5,251 bases of DNA from positions 1 to 5,251 of the forward strand of contig JAIDOO010000207.1 of the NCBI GenBank assembly GCA_029063275.1. Direction: 5' to 3'. The notes beneath the pieces were generated by a model that saw only the letters and a program-made list of their open reading frames with translations, was not told the DNA's origin and searched no databases. Below, piece after piece: positions 4,918-5,251 of this stretch (positions are counted from its first letter, which is position 1; every line of letters begins with the position of its first letter). This DNA comes from Clostridia bacterium (lineage in GTDB: Bacteria; Bacillota; Clostridia; Christensenellales; Borkfalkiaceae). The position numbers and the translations under genes are program-made.

Positions 4918-5251
4918 TTATAAGGTTTTTTCTAAAAATTTTTTGATTTTTTTATAAATCGTCGCAAGCTGTTGAGTAACAGCCGGTTGCGAAACGTTAT
5001 TATCTTTCGCTATGGCGGTAAGCGTTTTTCCCTCGTAAAACACTTTTTCCAGCAACGCCCGCTGCTTGCCGGATAATGCGGCTATTGCTTTATGTATTCG
5101 CTCGTCGTTCTCGCGCAACTCTACGGCGGTAAAAGAATCGGCGGCATTATCCACAAAATCAACCCCCAATTCCAGTAAGTAGTTTAATGAGATATGCCGC
5201 CGTGTTTCTTTCCAATGGTTGCGCTTTTCTTGTTGTACTAATTCCAAGTGC
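4918..5251 (-). CDS. Sigma-70 region-4-like HTH protein, 5' end outside window (partial)
   Basis: This is the C-terminal part (at least 110 residues) of a small sigma-factor-like transcription regulator. The last ~55 residues form a sigma-70 region 4 / sigma-70-like helix-turn-helix. The segment ALSGKQRALLEKVFYEGKT is the classic first half and IAKDNNVSQPAVTQQLATI the DNA-recognition half, followed by a lysine-rich helix to the C-terminus. No region 2 is visible. Upstream of the domain is a W-K-E-x-R-R-H-I-S-L stretch and an LLELGVDFVD segment, typical of the ~140-aa sigma-like proteins of Firmicutes conjugative elements (family knowledge, Tn916 ORF7 type). A TTG codon at 5247-5245 could be read as a start, but no ribosome-binding site can be seen and the frame stays open (CAC) to the window edge. 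Similar proteins carry extra N-terminal residues, so I treat the gene as cut by the edge. It ends in TAA and is first in the visible operon. Its targets are unknown. Confidence 0.8.
   Translation of the reverse strand, partial: HLELVQQEKRNHWKETRRHISLNYLLELGVDFVDNAADSFTAVELRENDERIHKAIAALSGKQRALLEKVFYEGKTLTAIAKDNNVSQPAVTQQLATIYKKIKKFLEKTL

Overview
The window reads as one compact, rightward-to-leftward transcription unit. All seven supportable genes lie on the minus strand, with gaps of 68, 41, 12, 12, -4 and 100 bases in transcription order. Base composition looks AT-leaning (by eye roughly low to mid 40s % GC). Strong AAGGAG/AAGGGGG ribosome-binding sites, TTG starts behind G-rich sites, and a Tn916-type regulatory pair (sigma-70 region-4-like protein plus tiny XRE-like protein) point to a Firmicutes host, probably a gut-type Clostridia. 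They also point to an accessory or mobile region rather than housekeeping DNA. No transposase, integrase, tRNA, rRNA or CRISPR is visible.

Layout in the direction of transcription (right to left). (1) 5251-4918 is the 3' part of a sigma-70 region-4-like gene cut by the window edge. (2) 4917-4850 is an intercistronic segment whose 8-bp inverted repeat buries the next ribosome-binding site. (3) 4849-4619 is a 76-aa XRE-like helix-turn-helix protein. (4) 4577-3573 and 3560-2493 are two tandem paralogous proteins of 334 and 355 aa, each with an N-terminal membrane anchor, a bacterial Ig-like domain and a second beta-rich domain. (5) 2480-1893 is a 195-aa anchored protein that looks like the anchor plus the second domain alone. 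(6) 1896-511 is a 461-aa protein with a signal peptide, a large extracytoplasmic domain and an extremely hydrophobic, cationic C-terminal tail. (7) 510-411 holds a 13-bp GC-rich RNA hairpin. (8) 410-39 is a 123-aa basic/acidic soluble protein, possibly nucleic-acid binding.

The working interpretation (inference) is that a small regulatory module drives a cassette of four exported proteins displayed on the outer face of the membrane. Three of these appear related by duplication, and their C-termini end in the same kind of beta-strand. The fourth has the signal peptide / ectodomain / C-terminal membrane segment plan also used by receptor-binding or release proteins of filamentous phages. None has a function I can name with confidence. 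The cassette could belong to a conjugative element, a phage-like element or a surface-display locus. The genes beyond each edge of the window would decide.
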